64,000 nucleotides of DNA from Mantis religiosa (GCA_030765055.1 CM060955.1:97883020-97947019); one strand, 5' to 3'. Counted from the stretch's first letter, positions 46,741 to 57,270 are shown. The notes: a model not told the origin generated them from the letters alone. A program made the numbers and translations.

Positions 46741-47929
46741 GTCAAATTTCACCTGTTATCAACAATGTTTCGCAGTTTCTCGTTCCTTACAGTTGGTACC
46801 AATTCAAATGAATTACTTAACATAATGCATACAACAACTTCACATTCAATCTTTCTGTTACCCATCATCTTTTGCTTTATAAACTCCTCAGCCTAATTAA
46901 AAATATGTCAGTATTAAATGAAAGATATACTACTGTATACTCAGAAAGAAACGTAATGCTAGGCTGCCATCTACTGGGCGTGAGTACAAATGCTCTCTAC
47001 TACTGCCATCTCAGACATTTGACGTGTAGTCTGCCTTAATAACTAACAGATCCCGGTGGCTCACCAATCTCGTTGGCTCGCCTGTGATGCAGCTAACTGC
47101 TTTATTGATTACTTCCTAGAGTGCCAACCACAGAACACTAAATTACTTCTCGCTTCCCGACATATTCCTTCGTTTCAAACTTTACGTTGATCCAAATATA
47201 ATATCCCACATTTTCATTTCTCATTTACTTGTTTTTAGTGTTTTCAGTTCTTAGTGCGGATTTCTCTCTATTCTGGCGTCATTTAAATTCTCCGTTTTCT
47301 TGCATTTCCTCTACCGTTTGTCCGCTTTCTTTCTGACATACTTACTCGTTAGAAAAAGCCTCGTAGTTGCTAAAGGACGTTTGATCATACTGTTATATAG
47401 AAACATACAATGGCAATACCAAGGAAGAACATGAAGTATATTTGTTTATCAGACTAAATGGAAGCATTGGCGTGCCTTATGGTGGAGTTAGAGATGTTGG
47501 GGAGCAATCAATTTCTTACCTAAAAGCTTTTACATCGGTACCTTAGTTTAATCTTGTCCGCGAATGCACTGAAGAATACGTTTAATGCTTCAGTACTTTA
47601 ATTTATTCATCATAGGTGAAGAACAATGCCGCACAGTCAGTCTGGTAATTGAATTATTTAAATGTTCGATACAAATGCTTGGCAGTGAAATAATTTTTAT
47701 ATTGCATTTAGAACTGAAACAGGTAAGGTACATTGTATTACGTAAAAATAACTTCGCGACCTTTGTTTCTAAAATTGGCTGTAGCTGAACATAATCTGAG
47801 AGAATTGGGAAATGAAATGTAATGTTATGGTTGAAAAATCACTTGCAAGATTTGTATTCCAATATTACAAGAACTGAAACTACTGCAGGTTTTGTAATAG
47901 ATGGTACCAATAGCGTATTATCAATATTA
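46741..47929 (-). repeat. U1-repeat spacer (copies 4 to 3), mariner-interrupted
   Basis: Minus-strand counterpart of 33500-34700. It continues at 49237-49259 beyond the mariner and thus links U1 copy 4 to the LINE stack of copy 3. Landmarks: CTCGTTCCTTACAGTTGGTA, CGCCCAGTAGATGGCA (as complement), GAACTGAAACAGGTAAGGTA. Confidence 0.85.
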
Positions 47930-49236
47930 CGAGGCATGTTTTTTGAGTCAGCACCGTTTTGGAATTAATAAAAGACGTGCATAGATATCGCAATAATTTT
48001 ATTTTTACATGAAAGCCTGTACCTTAGTCTACTTTTCTACATAATTTCCGTGAATATTGAGGCACTTGTCATAACGTAGCAATAGTTTTTGAATACCCTC
48101 CACATAAAATTCTGCCGCCTGACGTGTTAACCACTGTATCACAACTGTTTTGACTTCGTTATCGTCTTGAAGACGCTGACCGCCCAGATGTTTCTTCAAG
48201 TGCAGGAACAAATGGTAGTCGCTGGGCGCCAGATCGGGGCTGTATGGAGGATGATCTAGAGTTTCCCATTGAAAAGATTTGATGAGATTTTTCGGTCCAA
48301 TTAGCCACATGTGGACGGGCATTGCCATGCAGCAAAACCATACCCTTAGTCAACTTGCCACGTCTTTTGTTCTGGATTGCACGGCGCAGATTGTTCAATG
48401 TCTCACAATAAGAGGCTGCATTGATTGTCTCATTATGAGGCAGAAACTCCCAAAAAACTGTGCACATGTTTTTCCAGGCAGAAATTGTTTGCTTAAACTT
48501 CACTTTTGTGGGTGATGATGAATGTCGCCATTCCATGGATTGCTGCTTCGATTCTGGTGTGACGTAAGCCCCCATGTTTCGTCACCAGTAACAATTTGTT
48601 CTACAAAATCTTCACCTTCATTGTGGTACCGCTCAAGGAAAGTCAATGCACTGCCTAAACGTTGGGCTTTGTGCAAATCCATCAACATTTCGAAACCCAA
48701 CGTGAACACAATTTCCGGTACTTCAAGTTCTCGGTCACAATGCGATACAAAACACTACGAGAATATTGAGGAAAATAGTCGCACAATAATGAAATTTTAA
48801 AGCGTCTGTTTCCTCTCACCTTTTCGTCCACTTTCTGCACCAAATCTTCAGTAATGACCGAAGGACGCCCACTCCGTTCTTCATCATGCACATTTGTGCG
48901 GCCATCTTTAAATGCTCTCACCCATTTCCTTACCATTCCATCACTAATAATGTTTTGTCCGTAAACTTCACAGATCTCACGATGAATATCGATCGGTTTT
49001 ACACCTTTAGCACTAAGAAATCGTATAACAGCCCGTACTTCACAATCGGCGGGACTCAAGATTGTCGGAGGCATCTTAAACACTCAGTAACCAGCGTATA
49101 CAATGAAGAATCAGACTGTAATGGCGTCAGTACGTAGAAAAGGGATGTTGGTAACCAGCGCACATGCGCGGAACGCCGACCGTAGCGTTGCGGCGGTGAA
49201 ATCCCAAAACGGTATTGACTTAAAAAACATGCCTCG
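47930..49236 (-). mobile_element. mariner transposon, full length
   Basis: 1307 bp, with terminal inverted repeats CGAGGCATGTTTTTTGAGTC at the left and its near-complement at the right (GACTTAAAAAACATGCCTCG), flanked by a TA duplication (47928-47929 and 49237-49238). It is inserted in the U1 spacer just 3' of U1 copy 4. Confidence 0.95.
48029..49083 (-). pseudogene. mariner transposase, frameshifted, catalytic Asp lost
   Basis: The N-terminal part (49083-48682) has the two helix-turn-helix motifs (IRFLSAKGVKPIDIHREI, MVRKWVRAFKDGRTNVHD). Then come frame 48709-48500 with VTGDETWG (first Asp), frame 48575-48159 with FLPHNETINAASYCETL and LLHGNARPHVAN, and frame 48328-48029 with HPPYSPDLAPSDYHLF (third Asp). 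The second catalytic residue, normally Asp in HDNARPH, is Gly here. At least three frameshifts. Not functional, though the ends are intact. Confidence 0.9.
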
Positions 49237-49259
49237 TATTAATAGTGGAATAAGTTATT

Positions 49260-49420
49260 TCGGGAGAACGCGAACGCCGTCCCGACTACCAAAAATTATG
49301 CGCCCGACTTACCCACATTTGGGGCAATCGCGGGGGTCAGTCCAACCGAAGTGTAATGGAAAGGCCTCACCCCGGTCGAATCGCCTTCCAGATCACGGTA
49401 ACCCCTACGCCAGGTAAGTA
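49260..49420 (-). ncRNA. U1: U1 snRNA, copy 4 (diverged)
   Basis: 161 nt. The 5' end ATACTTACCTGG and Sm site AATTTTTGG are intact, but there are more changes than in the other copies: GTGATCTGGAAGG in loop I, ATTACACTTCGG in loop II (U1A loop altered) and a terminal stem ending TTCTCCCGA. LINE D abuts its 5' end. Likely a pseudogene. Confidence 0.9.
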
Positions 49421-49427
49421 TGCCGAA
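49415..49427 (-). other. LINE target site at U1 copy 4
   Basis: AAGTATGCCGAAG between U1 copy 4 and the 3' end of LINE D, identical to the sites at 35831 and 40291. Confidence 0.9.
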
Positions 49428-49889
49428 GTTTTCAATTTTCAAGTTTTTATTTTGAGTTTCATGGCCTGGTACCGGTACAAAGGGGCCCGGCATACAGGCT
49501 AAAATTTTCATTGAGGTTATATTTTGGGAATTAAATGCTTATTGTCTACGTGTGTGTACATAAAACCCTACGGTGACCTTTCTTAGCCCACCGAGAACAG
49601 TTTTATTATTTTAGTGTCTTTCAATGTCCCTTTTTTGTTATGTACAATAATTACAAGTGCTTATTTTGCGCTTTTATTTACACACATCTACCTGGGCGTA
49701 CCAGGTACGTCCCAGTCAGTCACGCACATACGCACACACCCTTCAGTATTTACACTATTTACACTGCTGCGTGCGGCACTGTGCTGCTGTCTCCTGAGCT
49801 GCTGTAGCGGCGGCCTCTGCATATGGGGAAAGGTCTGGGCCGGAAGGACTTGGGCGCGCATTGTGGTGTAACGGTGGCATTAGAATATT

Positions 49890-52800
49890 TTTATTCGTGC
49901 ATACTTACGTGTTTTGGTTCACCTTTCCCAATGTTGTTAATATTTGGATTGCTATGTTGCCGTATGCTTGCCCAGATGGAAGAGGTTCGTTTTGTAACGG
50001 CCTCGGTGATGTAGGGGATATGGGTTTCTTGATGAAGGCTGGCAGTAGTCGTGCGGATAGGGACAGATAGGATTTTACGTAACGAGAAGTTTTGTAAGGT
50101 TTGGAGGTATTTTAGGGCGGTTTTGGAGGTGTTGGCCCAGACCACGCAGGCGTACAGAACCACGGATAAAAAAATATTTGTAGAGCACAATCTTAGAGCG
50201 CAGCTTTAGCTGTTTGCTCCTAAATATGGGGGTGCATATCTTTAATCGCTGCCGCCCTTTGTTGGCGCTATCTTTTTGGTGGGTGGTCCACCGCATCGTG
50301 CGTGTCAACGTTACGCCGAGGTACTTGACCTGCTGACGGCAATGCAATACTTGATCATCTACAGTTAGGTCCATTGCCAAAGGGCGCCGCTTTGGAAAAT
50401 GTATAAGCTGTCATTTGTTCGCATTAATTTTGATTTTCTAGGCATGAAGCCATGAAAGAAAGCGGTCAATGTACCGCTGCATCTCCAGAAGGCCAAAACG
50501 TGTATTTTTAAATGGTTGTATATTGCAGTGTCGTCAGCACACATTGCAACTTTGCATCTGGCGTCAACAGGAAAGTCGTTGGTTAACAGTATGTACAAGA
50601 AGGAAGACATAATGCCCCCCTGTGGTACGCCAGCCTGCATCACTCTCTCCTTTGAGGAGGAGCGACCCACTTGGACGAAGAAGCGCCGAGTTTCTAAGAA
50701 ATTATGCAGCAATGGTAGAGCATTTCGAAGGCCGGGAAACTCTCAGTGCAGTTTGTAAATCAGACCGTTATGCCAACACCGATCAAATGCGGCTTCTACA
50801 TCCAAAAATAGCGCCAACGTTGAAGCCCCATTTTTAAATTACTCGGCGGCGTCATCTGCTAATCTTAAGAGTTAGAGGTCTGTTAAGTGTCCATTTTTAA
50901 AGCCAGATTGCGAGTTAGGAATGTCAATCGACGAAATTTGATTTTGGAGTCGAAAGAGAATTATTTTTTCTAGCAATTTACCAATAGTAGACAGGAGACT
51001 AATTGGGCGGTAGTTCTGAGGCTGCCTGGAGCTTTTCCCATGCTTCTGGAGCATTATTTACCTTGGCTCGTTTCCAAGTGTCAGGGAAATAATTTTGCTG
51101 CAAACAGGCATTGCAAATTTTTGTAAGTTGCACCAAGACTTTTCTCGGGATATGCTTGAGTTCTCCTTTAGTCACCCTATCCGGGCCGGCGGCTTTCCCA
51201 TTAGGTAGCTTCCTAATGAGCTTGTGGACTTCCTGCGGTGTTGTGAAGGGCAAGTGTTGCTCATGCCTCTGCACCACCCAGTTTTGTACCCATTTCTGGA
51301 CTTCCCGTTCTAGCTTGGGGTTCGTCACTTGGTTCTCTGTGAATTTGTCTTCCAGACAGTCTGCAAAAACCTCGGCTTTCTCCTCAGAGGAGAAGTGCAG
51401 TCCGAGGCGAGTGTGTAGCGCCCCAGTGCCTGAGTTAGCGCTCGAGAAGACTTAAAATATCTTTAATAATTTCCACAAAGAATGGTCCGAATGTGTGGTA
51501 TTTAACATTTTCTGCTCCCACCGTTCAATTTTGTTAAGTTTAATTTGCATATATGATAAGTCCATCCAACAACAAAGTTATTTTAATTATCTTGGCTATA
51601 TTGTGTTATATACCAGTAATAGAGATATACAAAACAAAATTAACAAATTCCAAACAATATGTCGCAGAATAAAAATAACTTTTAAAAATTGTAATCGTCA
51701 AACTTTGTTAAAACTGTATAAAGTAATGGCGATCCGAACCCTGCTTTATGGGTGTGAAAATTGGGTCTTGACTATCTCACAACAGAAGAAAGTGGAGGCT
51801 GCTGAGATGAAATTTCTGAGACAGGTGGCAGGTTATAGACTCATAGACAAGAAAAGAAACGAGGATATTAGAAGAGAATTGGAAATTCAGAGTCTAAATG
51901 AAACAATCATTGCATACAGGCAAAAATGGCAAGATCATATGCAGAGAATGACCGAAGACCGTATACCACAAATAGTATACAAGTATAAACCTGTCGGTAG
52001 AAGAAATGTTGGCAGGCCACGAATGAGATGGTCCGATCAATTTCCTTGAAGTCGGAACGGGCCACAATGCTTAAACCGTGATGATGATTATTTAATTTGT
52101 TGCCGAATGATGTTGCGTAGCCATTTTGCTAGCACTTTATACTCAGGCTGGCAGGTAAGCCGCCAAAATCTCGTCAAGCGCCGCCTCCTGGCAATGAGCT
52201 GCTCCACCTCAGGGTACGTGCAAAAACTGAGTGGGCTTGTGGTATAGCTGGTAGAATTTCTTTTAGCCGTGTGCAACGAGACGGTCTAGTTTTCAATGGC
52301 GACGTTAATGTCCACCTCGCTGTAGTGTGACAGCCCAGTCTGCGCCATCTTGTGCATTTCGAGGATAAACTTACTCCAGTCGGTTTCCGCGCGCCTCAGA
52401 GCGCCGGTCAGACCGGCCGTGATGGCGCTGCAGATGTCGAAATGCACTGGAAAATGGTCGGAGTCCAGGTTGTGATACACCGTGCAGTTGTTTGATAATG
52501 TCGCATTTTTTGTAACTACGAAGTCCAAAATTTCAGGGTCGAAGTGCCCTGACTTGTGCCAAAAGGTGGGTTTAGGGGGGAAGTACACCTTGAGGTCATC
52601 ATTTTCTGTTATAAGGTCTACTAGGAGATTTCCAGCCGCGTTTGCTCGACGTGAAAACCACCAGGATGTCGAGCGTTGAAATCTCCTGCCATTATAACGT
52701 GCTCCTCCAAAGCGAGGATTTGTTCGAGGTCGCGTCTACAGTCGGGGGAGTTAAGGAGCAGATAGAGGGCCACCAGCATCACCGTTTTGTTATATACACG

Positions 52801-53091
52801 TGTTTTAAGAGCCGTGCACTCTAACGCTGTCAGTGGTGGCAACGCAACAGGAGCATGAGCAACGTTGTTTTTGAGCAATATGGCTGTTCCACCCCCACCC
52901 CCTGTCTGCCAATTCTGTCGTTCCAAAAGATTTGGTAACCTCCTGATTTAATTTTGTTTCGCAAATAAATGCGACGTCAACTTTGTTACGCCGCAGGTAG
53001 CTTTCAAGTTCATGCTGCTGCCTGTAGAGGCCGTCGGTATTCCACCGGAGCGCGCGAGTTAAAGATGTGCCTTCCCTTGGTGAGCCATTTA
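49890..53091 (-). pseudogene. LINE D ORF2 remnant
   Basis: Starts at ATG 53091, directly after the ORF1 TAA, as in A and B. Pieces in order: endonuclease start (RWNTDGLYRQQHELESYL, FICETKL), endonuclease middle (MAGDFNARHPG), NLDSDHFPVHFD, EVEQLIARRRRLTRFWR, then after the insert LIRKLPNGKAAGPDRV, NYRPISLLSTIGKLLEKI, AGVPQGGIMSSFLY and MCADDTAIYNH (YADD changed to CADD), KYLGVTLTRTMRW. Many frameshifts and stops; dead. Confidence 0.9.
51548..52090 (+). mobile_element. 5'-truncated LINE fragment of another clade inside LINE D
   Basis: It encodes, on the plus strand, NYLGYIVLYTSNRDIQNKIN, RTLLYGCENWVL, AAEMKFLRQVAGYRLIDKKR and RRNVGRPRMRWSDQ, the well-known end of the RT protein of RTE/L2-type insect LINEs. 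It is flanked by the 9-bp duplication TTTAATTTG (51539-51547 and 52091-52099) and ends in GATGATGATTA. Clade assignment is tentative. The insertion splits the D ORF2. Confidence 0.85.
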
Positions 53092-54885
53092 CTCGAATAT
53101 GTCCGACAGTAGCCATATGAGGGCTTCTAGTTTCTCCCAAGTGCTGGTGCAGCTCTTAAATCTTGCGATAAAAGGCTGTACCTTTGGTGCGAGTTTTTGT
53201 AATTTGAGCTCTTTAAACAGTGTAAAGAGCTCTTTGAGCTCACCAGATGGTGCCTGGGAGGGGAGAGCTATTGAGGGTGGGCAATAGGGGGCCGCACGGA
53301 TGTACTTTGTCCCCTCATGGCGCCTGCAAAAGAGACGCCATCTCTAACCAGAGCCGGGTTGGCAATGGGTCTTGGCCCTGGTTGCAAACTTGGGGATGCC
53401 CTGGATATGGCTGCCAGTTGGTGGCGGTCACGTTCGTTGCGGAACGTCTCGCAACCTCTGTAGCTGGCAGGATGCGCCTCCCCAGAGTTTGCACAGAGGG
53501 GTACAACGTCCTGCATGGCCTTCTTTGGGCAGTCAGCTAAGCGGTGGCGGCCACCGCAGAGGACACACCGGGAGTTCATGTGACACATTTTGTAGGTGTG
53601 CACCAACTGTTGACAGTTGAAGCACTGCGTGATTTTGTGGTTCGTTTTTAGGACCTTCACGGTTACCAGGATATGACATACCTCGTGCTCCTGGAGTAGT
53701 TTTTGATTGTCCGTGGTCCTGTCTAGGGTAACGTGAAAATGCGGTGGAGGCCTGTCGCGGAAGATGAGTTGGCGGACGTGGACGCCGGTGTACCCCTTCG
53801 TCTCCAGGACCTCATGGATGAGGTTAGCTTCCAGATCCTCTGGGAGTCGTTTTATTATATATCGAAGGGGCTGATCACTCCTGAGAGTGAAGCTGTAGCT
53901 CTCGACCCCGGCGTCCTTCAGTTTCTTCATGGTCGGCAGGCTGTCCTCCTTCCTTGTCAGGAACAGCTTGAGGCAGTTCCTTGTTGTTTGAAGGCTGTAT
54001 GTTCCAGCTGGGGGGGGCAGCCCCGGAGTATGTGGAGCACCTAGGTCGCCTGCCGGCCATCAGGTATGATGATGCGGGGCGGCTTTTTGCTGGTGGTAGG
54101 AGGTTTGGGTGCTGCGGTGGCAGCGGTTGTAGTTGCTGTAGAGGAGGCCTTTGGGACGGAGGTAGATGTGGCAGAGGTTTTTGGTTTTGCTGCGGCGGTA
54201 GGTGGCAACCGAGGTTTGGGGAAGTGTTTCCTGGGTGGCGGTAAGCTGGGAAATTCGCCAGGGTGCTCCATGTACTCGTCGTCCTCTGACGAAGACAACG
54301 CCGTATAGCGGTTTTCTATCTGGACCTGGGGAGGCAGGTGTCCGGTCTTGTTTTTCTTTTGCATCAGGGACTGCTGCCCGCGGTGTTCAGTTTCAGAGTA
54401 GCTCTCCTTCCACTTCCACGATGGAGGGGGTATTTCATGGCTGGGGCTGCCTGCCAACCCTCTGCAAGCTGCACTAGGTGTCGTTTCTTTATTGAATGCT
54501 CCTGGTAGCAGCGTACCAGGTCGATTACTACGCGGCTGAAGTCGCGGGACTCCGGGGCCAGGTTTTCAAGCATTTCCTGGAAATACTTGATTTCCTTTTG
54601 GAGGTCCTTTACCTCCCTCTCCAGCTTCACATACTGCCTCGTGGCAGCATCATCATCTAGAGCACTGTGCTCCATCGGGGCTGGGATAGTGGTTACTTTG
54701 GTGCTGGCCAACGGTGGGCCGAGAATCGGAACGCTGCGGGGATGCTCCAGTGGTGGAGCTCTAAAGCCAGCTGGTCGGTCGCTTCGGTGCTCCTCACCGT
54801 GGAACAGTTTATAAAAAAAGCTAGCAGCCGACATGTACGACAAATTGCCCGCCAATGGCAACCCACTCATCCTAAACCTAGGCAC
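53092..54885 (-). pseudogene. LINE D ORF1 remnant (zinc knuckles, coiled coil)
   Basis: The N-terminal frame 54885-54364 includes a putative coiled coil (VKLEREVKDLQKEIKYFQEM) absent from truncated LINE A. Next, in a shifted frame, come YTALSSSEDDEYMEHPGEFP, a Pro/Thr/Ala-rich tract and PPRIIIPDGRQAT. Then MKKLKDAGVESYSFTLRS, YIIKRLPEDLEANLI, and knuckles CFNCQQLVHTYKMC, CVLCGGRHRLADC and CANSGEAHPASYRGC (one Cys changed to Ser). Several frameshifts. The stop is joined to the ORF2 start as TAAATG. Confidence 0.85.
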
Positions 54886-56029
54886 TTACACCGAAACTTC
54901 AGGAAAATATAAACGCCCTCTTTGAAAGACGAATTGCAGAAAATACCAACGCCATTGATGCTCGCATACACCTTGCCAGGGTAACCCAAGCCATCGCCTA
55001 ACAACCACAACACATTGCTCTCTAGTTTTTCTTTGCAGATGACCTAGCCTGAAGTCAAGAAGCAGAAACCTATCACGAACCACGCCTCCACAACCAAGAC
55101 ACAAGAACGGTAACCTCTGTCGACCACTACCCCCACCTTATACATACTTTGACGCATGCTTACTAACTTATAGCATAGACAACCTCCTAAACTTAGCAGA
55201 AACCTAACACCCTAGCGGAACCACTGTAATTTATGCACAGATACTAACTGCATGCCTTGACACCCAGCGATCCATGCAGGACCTCGGCAATGCATGGACC
55301 CCTGGACGCATCCCTGACAGGCTCGCATCCTTTGGATGCCAGCAACTATAACCGTTACTAACCGGGGTGCTTCCGCGGAACCCCATCACACCTAGCATGA
55401 CGACTAACAATAATTTTCCCCTAAATGCTGCACGCTTAGCATCACTAACTGCATGTGCATGGGGAGACGATGTAGTCTCTGAGGATGATCGTCACCGGGT
55501 GCGGCGGGTGTGGGGCCGCCCCTATTTAATTAAAAAAAAAGCTTCGGAGCATCAGTCCGCTGACTGGCAGCTGGTACTAGGGCTACTGCAGTTGTCACTG
55601 CGGCGGCCGCCATCTTAGAGCGGGAGTCAGTGTTTGTTGGCCGCAGTGACTGCTGGGAGCGGCTTGGTCGCTTGCAACAAGGGTAGACACGCTCGCGTCT
55701 TACGCTGCCTTTGTGCGCCTTGCATCTAGTCACTTATTTTCGCACACACTGTAACACTGCACTGTGCACTACACTGGTTACTCACTCCTTTAACAGTCTG
55801 TTTACATTACAGATTTATCTGTAAATGTGGAATACTATACATAATTAACTATACACTATTTGTGACCTGAGTATTTTATCGGCACTTAAACCGAAGTGAA
55901 CACAGCACACGAGTTTAACTTTTAGTTGATAATTTCACAACCACGTTTATCCATGCTGAGAGCTCAACATAGAAAAAAAAAAAAAAAAAAAAAAAAAAAC
56001 CAACAAGTATATTCGTATCAGAGTATATC
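54886..56029. other. Unassigned region upstream of LINE D
   Basis: It could be LINE D 5' UTR or foreign sequence. The plus strand has traces of coding (NPLILNLGTYTETSGKYKRP, then YAQILTACLDTQRSMQDLG near 55235, and MTTNNNFPLNAARLASL at 55397), separated by stops, which I cannot identify. On the minus strand a GC-rich block at 55540-55740 contains TAAGATGGCGGCCGCC at 55616, a strong initiator-codon context like that of housekeeping first exons; the frame MAAAAVTTAVALVPAA stops at 55530. A poly-A run of 25-30 lies at 55973-55999. Confidence 0.3.
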
Positions 56030-56174
56030 AGGCGATCGTATCTAACCATGTGCCCGGCATAAGACCTTAAGATTTTCATTAAGGTTAAAAATTGGAAAGA
56101 TAATTAGGGATTAGGCAACCAGCCTGCACCCCTTCAAAAATTCCACGAAATTAATCTCACAAAAGAAGTATGCC
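56030..56174 (-). repeat. 130-bp repeat with hairpin, copy b
   Basis: The minus strand reads GGCATACTTCTTTTGTGAG, then GGAATTTTTGAAGGGG and GCCTAATCCCT. It follows the U1-upstream sequence in place of U1. Its far end (AACCTTAATGAAAATCTTAA) resembles family I LINE 3' UTR (AACCTCAATGAAAATTTTAG). Confidence 0.5.
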
Positions 56175-56460
56175 AAAATGTCAAATTTCACCTGATATCA
56201 AAAATGTTTCGTAGTCTCTCATCCCGTACACTTGGGACAAATTCAAATGAATTACTTAACATAATGTACACAAGCAGCTTCACATTCACTCTTTCTGTTA
56301 CCCATCACCTTTTGCTTTATAAACCCTTCAGTGTAATTAAAAATATGTCATTCTTATTTCAAAATTCATAAGTATATGCTCAGAAAGATACTTAACGATA
56401 GGCTGCCATCTACTGGCGTAGAGTGCAAATGCTCTCTACTATTGCCAATCGCAGGGTCTG
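56175..56460 (-). repeat. Dispersed copy of the U1-repeat spacer end
   Basis: Contains TCCCGTACACTTGGGACAAA and GCTGCCATCTACTGGCG, collinear with 34450-34700. Confidence 0.8.
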
Positions 56461-56489
56461 ATAACTCAGATAGGAGCAGCACACACAGA

Positions 56490-56850
56490 TTCAGAACTTA
56501 ATTTGGCTTGGCCTCCTTGCCGTTAAAACTTTAATTCAAATATTTACAGGTTAACCAATGTAGTGTCTTATTCGCATCGTACATTGAGCTCAAATAAGGT
56601 CGATAATAGGCCAATAATATTACGAAAATTACTTCATAAGTAGTAAAATAATACAATAGCTATTAAGTTTTGAACTAAGCAGATTAGTTATATATTAGTA
56701 TGCAACACGGCAGCCAAAATAATTATATTGGCGGCATTGAATTCGGCGCATGCAGCGCTCAAAATGTACCTTTAGACCCCGGGTGTTTCGCGAACCTTAA
56801 TGTGTTTCCCATCTGAGTTAAGAGGCCCTGAGTCTGCCTTAGAAACTAAC
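56490..56850. repeat. Copy of the 30285-30651 segment
   Basis: Shares CATCGTACATTGAGCTCAAA, TATGCAACACGGCAGCCAAA and GGGTGTTTCGCGAACCTTAA with 30285-30651, same orientation. It is followed by a short spacer piece (GATCCCGGTAGCTCGCC) and LINE G. Confidence 0.8.
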
Positions 56851-56892
56851 AGATCCCGGTAGCTCGCCTGTGATGCAGCCATAGAATAATAC

Positions 56893-57095
56893 AATTTGCA
56901 AAAACCTCGGCTTTCTCCTCAGAGAAGTGCAGGCCGTGACGAGTGTATTAATCTGTGGCAGGGCCTCATTTGGAGCTCCAGGAGACTTTAAATGCCCTTA
57001 ATAATTTCCACAAACAATGGTCCGAATTAGTGATGTTTATTTTCTGCTTCCACTGTTCAATTTTGCTGGCGCTTTATACTCAGGCTGGCGGGTAG
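56893..57095 (-). mobile_element. LINE G: family I ORF2 fragment
   Basis: AACCTCGGCTTTCTCCTCAG, GACTTTAAATGCCCTTAATA and ACTCAGGCTGGCGGGTA match the LINE A ORF2 region at 37918-38160 with internal deletions. It has neither end and abuts U1-spacer sequence at 57096. Confidence 0.8.
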
Positions 57096-57096
57096 T

Positions 57097-57270
57097 GTAC
57101 GTCTTAAAAGTCTACGAACTATGGTTGAGAAGAGGCGAAATATAACACCTCGGCTTTTAATTGCCATTATGGTTATAATTGTGTGTGATTGCGAGGGATT
57201 AGGCACCATGCCTAAACCCTTCCAAAAATTGAAATCGATTTTCCAAAAGAAGAAGGTCGAGTGTGTCAAA
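57097..57270. repeat. Uninterrupted paralogue of the LINE F target, with 130-bp repeat copy a
   Basis: GAACTATGGTTGAGAAGAGG and ATATAACACCTCGGCTTTTA align across the junctions of LINE F without an insertion. Rightwards the minus strand forms the best hairpin of the 130-bp repeat: GGGTTTAGGC / GCCTAATCCC with loop ATGGT (about 57200-57226), next to CAATTTTTGGAAG. Confidence 0.65.

Larger units (their letters stand above)
49428..54885 (-). mobile_element. LINE D: long family I element at U1 copy 4
   Basis: About 5 kb of family I sequence after subtracting a 543-bp insert at 51548-52090. The 3' UTR (49428-49885) resembles that of LINE F, and the end is AAATAAAAACTTGAAAATTG next to CTTCGGCATAC. 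It has a longer ORF1 than LINE A, reaching a coiled-coil segment near 54600. The 5' boundary is not defined: no copy of the target sits at the expected place, so the 5' limit is where recognisable coding ends. Confidence 0.85.

Noticed and set aside
54886..56170. A 5' target-site duplication for LINE D
   Set aside because: No GTATGCCGAAG upstream of D. The GTATGCCAAAATG at 56169 belongs to the separate 130-bp repeat unit, so the 5' end of D remains undefined.
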